Of a DNA stretch of 64,000 nt, positions 61,206-64,000 are shown one piece after another (position 1 is the first letter of the stretch; each line of letters starts with the position of its first letter). The notes beneath the pieces are model-generated. The model was not told where the DNA came from, did no database searches, and worked only from the letters and a program-made list of their open reading frames with translations. Source of the stretch: Reichenbachiella agariperforans (GTDB taxonomy: Bacteria; Bacteroidota; Bacteroidia; Cytophagales; Cyclobacteriaceae). The translations under genes and the position numbers were made by a program. The DNA is taken from assembly GCF_900142205.1 (NCBI RefSeq), contig NZ_FRAA01000002.1:494282-558281 (forward strand), written 5' to 3'.

Positions 61206-64000
61206 TTAATTAATCAGGACCTTTTGGACCTGCAGAGTTTCTCCTTTGTCCGTTTTGAAGTTCATGAGGTACATACCTTTTTTGATCGTAGTATGAGTCA
61301 GATCTAGTCTAAGTTGCCCAGACTCAAGATCGCTAGACGCTACCTCTTCCCTCACTACAAGCTGACCAGAGGTGTTGCGCAACTCTATAGTCAGCGCACT
61401 TCGTATAGGCTCTTCCCATTGTAGGTTAATCATTCGATCCGTCACTGGATTAGGATATACCAAAATAGATGACGATACCGTATTCGAGCTCGTTCCTAAA
61501 ACTTCCTCCGCCTGTATCACCAAATTGTCTATTGCCCAACCCCAGCCATTGACAGACGCGTTGCTATTCAATCGAAAACGGATCAAGACCTCATCTCCAG
61601 CCTGAAAATGATCTGTCAACACAATGCTTTGCGCTCTATAGTTATCAACAGTTGGAAAAGAAGTCGTCCCAAACAAACTGTTCCATGCTTCATCCATAGA
61701 CGCATCAAACCTCTCTGATATCTCTACCCAAGTCTTGCCATCTAATGAAGCTTCTACTACTACATAGTCATTAGCAGGTTCAACAATCACAACCTGATCA
61801 AACTCGACCTTGTTGAGCTCGGGATCAGACGAGACAATGATTGGGCTACTTAGTGTGTAGACATAGTTAGCATTGTCTTCATAGCCATCTAAAGTCACAA
61901 TAGACCTACTTCCCAAGCCAAAATTAACAATGGTAAAGCCAACTCCAGAAAAATCACTGGATGTCGTTTCAAAGTCATTCGAATAACTATCAACAGGCTC
62001 GCCATAACTCAATACTTCTGGTGTAGAATATTGAGAAACATATTTTTGACCTCCGCTATAAGCAATCACAGCAATTTCAGAACCTGTAGCCAATGGCTCA
62101 TCCGACACATATTCATAACTGCCCAAAGTCTTCGCTGTCTTATCCGTGTACACCAGTTCTCCTCCAATAGTTACTTTAACAGAGTCAACATCCATTTCTA
62201 GATTATAGTTGACACTAGGACTGCCATCTAACGAGAACCCTACATAAGTAATGACGGGATTGAAACCCTGTGTGGGTAGTTCGTTTATGGTCACTGACCA
62301 TATTCCTCTACCATGCGTCCCGACAACCACTTGGTCATCTATATTTCTCAACTCCCAAACGGATACCGCTGGAATATCACCGTCGAGCATGTGCCAAGAT
62401 GCACCAGCATCAGTCGATTCGAAGATCCCGATTTCAGTTCCTGCCCAAATCGTAGTAGTCACATGCGGCATCACTAGAAGGTCATACACTGCCACATCAG
62501 GAAAGCCATTAGTACTCACAGCTCCAGTTCCAAACCCAGATAAATCAACCCAAGTCTGACCCAAATCTTCTGTCTTTAGAATTTTTGGCCCTTTGGCAAA
62601 GGAATAAATAACATATGCCGTAGAGTCTTCTGTAGGATGTGTCGCTAGACCTGAAATCTGCCCCAACGTCACTTCATCGTAATTGCTCGTCGCAGCAAAA
62701 GTCTGTCCCCTATCTATCGATACATGCAAGCTTTCGCTGTCCGTCATGGCTCCTCCAGCCCAAACGATATTGTTATTGGCTCTAGAGATTTTTACATCCA
62801 TAAAAGTCCTCAGAGCCCACTGCTCACTAATAGCACTGAGGCTCCATCTTCCTCCAAAATTAGTAGATTTCCATACTCCGCTAGCACCAACTGCATAGAC
62901 CAAATCTGGGTCTGATTTTACATTTTCAATTTTTGTATTGAATGGGGCGTTCGTCTCATCCGAGTCACTAAGCCCTGTAGTCGCGTTAGAAAAAGTAGCT
63001 CCTCCATCACTCGATTTTTCTATTGCATTATAGTAGACAGAAGTCAACAATAAGTCTGCGTTCTTATAATTCCAAGCAACACCGAAACCATCGCCTCCAT
63101 TTGCTCTTGCATATAAAGACGTAGGACTGCCCTCATCATTTTGTTGTGACATCCAAGATCCGTTATCCTGAGCACCTGCAACGTATCTACTCTCTCCTCC
63201 CATCTTATCCACAGCATAGAACTGAGTCGTATTAAAGCCGAGCCCTGAGAAGGTCCAATCTCCCTCTTCAAACCCAGGGTTTGTTCCTACTGCTGTTTTG
63301 TACAAGCCTCCATCACCTGTCAAGATGATTTGGAACTCTTGGGCAGTAGCATCAGAAATGACAGCAGTCAAACTATGGTTGTCAGGGTGTACCCCTTCGG
63401 TAGCCGTAGCTCCTTGTGTCTGTGAAAAACTATTTTTACCACCATTCTCCCCGTATGCATCTGTGATCACATCACGCTTTTTGTATCTCTTGACCAACTG
63501 ACCATAATAAAGTTCAAAAGTAGAAGTAGGCAAATTCGTATCATCCCATGTAGCTCCTTCTACCAAGAATGGCCAGAAGAAATACATGTCTTGAAACTCA
63601 TGGCCACCATTGACCGCAATACTCGAATTAGCAGCAGCCCCATCATAGTTGACTTTGTGTACATAAAGATACTCTCTAGACTGGACTGAAGCATCACCCT
63701 CAGAATTTTGTGCTAACAAATTGAATTTTCCGTCTCCCTGTTGATCACGGAACGAAACCATGAGCTGTTGGTCATTGTCCGTGTCCCACACTTCAAATGG
63801 TACATCGACATAATCCTGATAACTGTAATCCCCAGCACCCACACCAGATGTTGCACCCTCTGGTACTTCGAATCGGTGAGCCTTTTGACTCAGGCCAGCT
63901 CCAAAACGAATCTCTATCGAAACAAACTCAGACGCATCAATAGACCCAAGAGCTATTTTGTTTCCATATACTTGTCCACTATCAAAATTAACCAGTCCCA
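61206..64000 (-). CDS. T9SS-secreted BNR-repeat (sortilin/sialidase-like propeller) protein, 5' end outside window
   Basis: The frame is open to the right edge (codon boundary at 63998), so at least 930 residues are present and the start is missing. Asp-box (BNR) repeats recur: SSDGGATFS, STNFGGRWS, SIDRGQTFA, TEDLGQTWV and STDAGASWH, forming a beta-propeller that ends at VVGTHGRGIWSV. After it come Ig-like and MAM/jelly-roll-like modules (SNDFETTSSDFSGVGFTIVN; WAIDNLVIQAEE). The last 80 residues are a T9SS type A sorting domain (VYPNPVTDRMINLQW, ITIELRNTSGQLV, GMYLMNFKTDKGETLQVQKV). It is therefore exported through the type IX system and anchored or released at the surface. The target is unknown. 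Confidence 0.85.
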   Translation of the reverse strand, partial: GLVNFDSGQVYGNKIALGSIDASEFVSIEIRFGAGLSQKAHRFEVPEGATSGVGAGDYSYQDYVDVPFEVWDTDNDQQLMVSFRDQQGDGKFNLLAQNSEGDASVQSREYLYVHKVNYDGAAANSSIAVNGGHEFQDMYFFWPFLVEGATWDDTNLPTSTFELYYGQLVKRYKKRDVITDAYGENGGKNSFSQTQGATATEGVHPDNHSLTAVISDATAQEFQIILTGDGGLYKTAVGTNPGFEEGDWTFSGLGFNTTQFYAVDKMGGESRYVAGAQDNGSWMSQQNDEGSPTSLYARANGGDGFGVAWNYKNADLLLTSVYYNAIEKSSDGGATFSNATTGLSDSDETNAPFNTKIENVKSDPDLVYAVGASGVWKSTNFGGRWSLSAISEQWALRTFMDVKISRANNNIVWAGGAMTDSESLHVSIDRGQTFAATSNYDEVTLGQISGLATHPTEDSTAYVIYSFAKGPKILKTEDLGQTWVDLSGFGTGAVSTNGFPDVAVYDLLVMPHVTTTIWAGTEIGIFESTDAGASWHMLDGDIPAVSVWELRNIDDQVVVGTHGRGIWSVTINELPTQGFNPVITYVGFSLDGSPSVNYNLEMDVDSVKVTIGGELVYTDKTAKTLGSYEYVSDEPLATGSEIAVIAYSGGQKYVSQYSTPEVLSYGEPVDSYSNDFETTSSDFSGVGFTIVNFGLGSRSIVTLDGYEDNANYVYTLSSPIIVSSDPELNKVEFDQVVIVEPANDYVVVEASLDGKTWVEISERFDASMDEAWNSLFGTTSFPTVDNYRAQSIVLTDHFQAGDEVLIRFRLNSNASVNGWGWAIDNLVIQAEEVLGTSSNTVSSSILVYPNPVTDRMINLQWEEPIRSALTIELRNTSGQLVVREEVASSDLESGQLRLDLTHTTIKKGMYLMNFKTDKGETLQVQKVLIN

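Overview
The window looks like a marine member of the Bacteroidota, most likely order Cytophagales. The evidence is a C-terminal type IX secretion (T9SS) sorting domain, a TonB-dependent receptor paired with a DUF4249 lipoprotein, an Na+-translocating NADH:quinone reductase (nqr) operon, many barrel-type outer-membrane proteins, moderate GC, TAnnTTTG-type -7 promoter elements and almost no Shine-Dalgarno sequences. I see no rRNA, tRNA, CRISPR array, insertion sequence or prophage. It reads as ordinary chromosome, with both edges cutting through genes.

Layout. 0-6.7 kb: the 3' end of a metallo-beta-lactamase-fold gene, a PolB-type 3'-5' exonuclease, then an overlapping block of RNase R, polyprenyl diphosphate synthase, a small alpha/beta-barrel protein and a rhomboid protease, facing a LolA-like DUF1571 protein with a LysM insertion. 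6.8-13 kb: a MarR-MFS operon, a DUF2461 protein, a DEAD-box helicase, three uncharacterised minus-strand genes and a DUF1801 protein. 13-27.5 kb: an outer-membrane uptake pair (TonB receptor and DUF4249 lipoprotein), a 1017-residue AsmA-like protein, and a periplasmic defence/cell-wall operon of alpha-2-macroglobulin and penicillin-binding protein 1C. 27.7-31.7 kb: an MFS-like protein, a 49-residue lipoprotein starting with TTG, cmk, ispH and a secreted protein. 31.9-36.6 kb: nqrABCDE, closed by a strong terminator with no nqrF.

36.7-38.7 kb: a BlaI/MecI repressor and an M56 (BlaR1-type) sensor protease that also carries a TonB C-terminal domain. Three copies of AACTAA-N4-TTAGTT mark its regulatory DNA. 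38.7-44.5 kb: a run of outer-membrane barrel proteins (POTRA-barrel, small barrel, BamA-like), a secreted protein and a parvulin-type prolyl isomerase. 44.7-47.2 kb: the most unusual gene in the window, an 858-residue fusion of two cyclic-nucleotide-binding-like domains, a PlsC-type acyltransferase and an SGNH hydrolase. 47.2-50 kb: an M48 metalloprotease and two outer-membrane proteins. 50.1-56.4 kb: a TetR-controlled TolC/adaptor/RND efflux operon with a matching putative operator before tetR and before tolC. 56.4-64 kb: a FadL-like barrel with a 707-residue secreted protein, an orphan PhnD-like lipoprotein, and a T9SS-secreted BNR-repeat protein running off the right edge.

The common theme is the cell envelope: outer-membrane transport and assembly, periplasmic proteolysis and folding, phospholipid or lipoprotein handling, and multidrug export, plus central functions (RNA decay, isoprenoids, respiration). 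All functional assignments come from reading motifs in the translated sequence; no database search was run.
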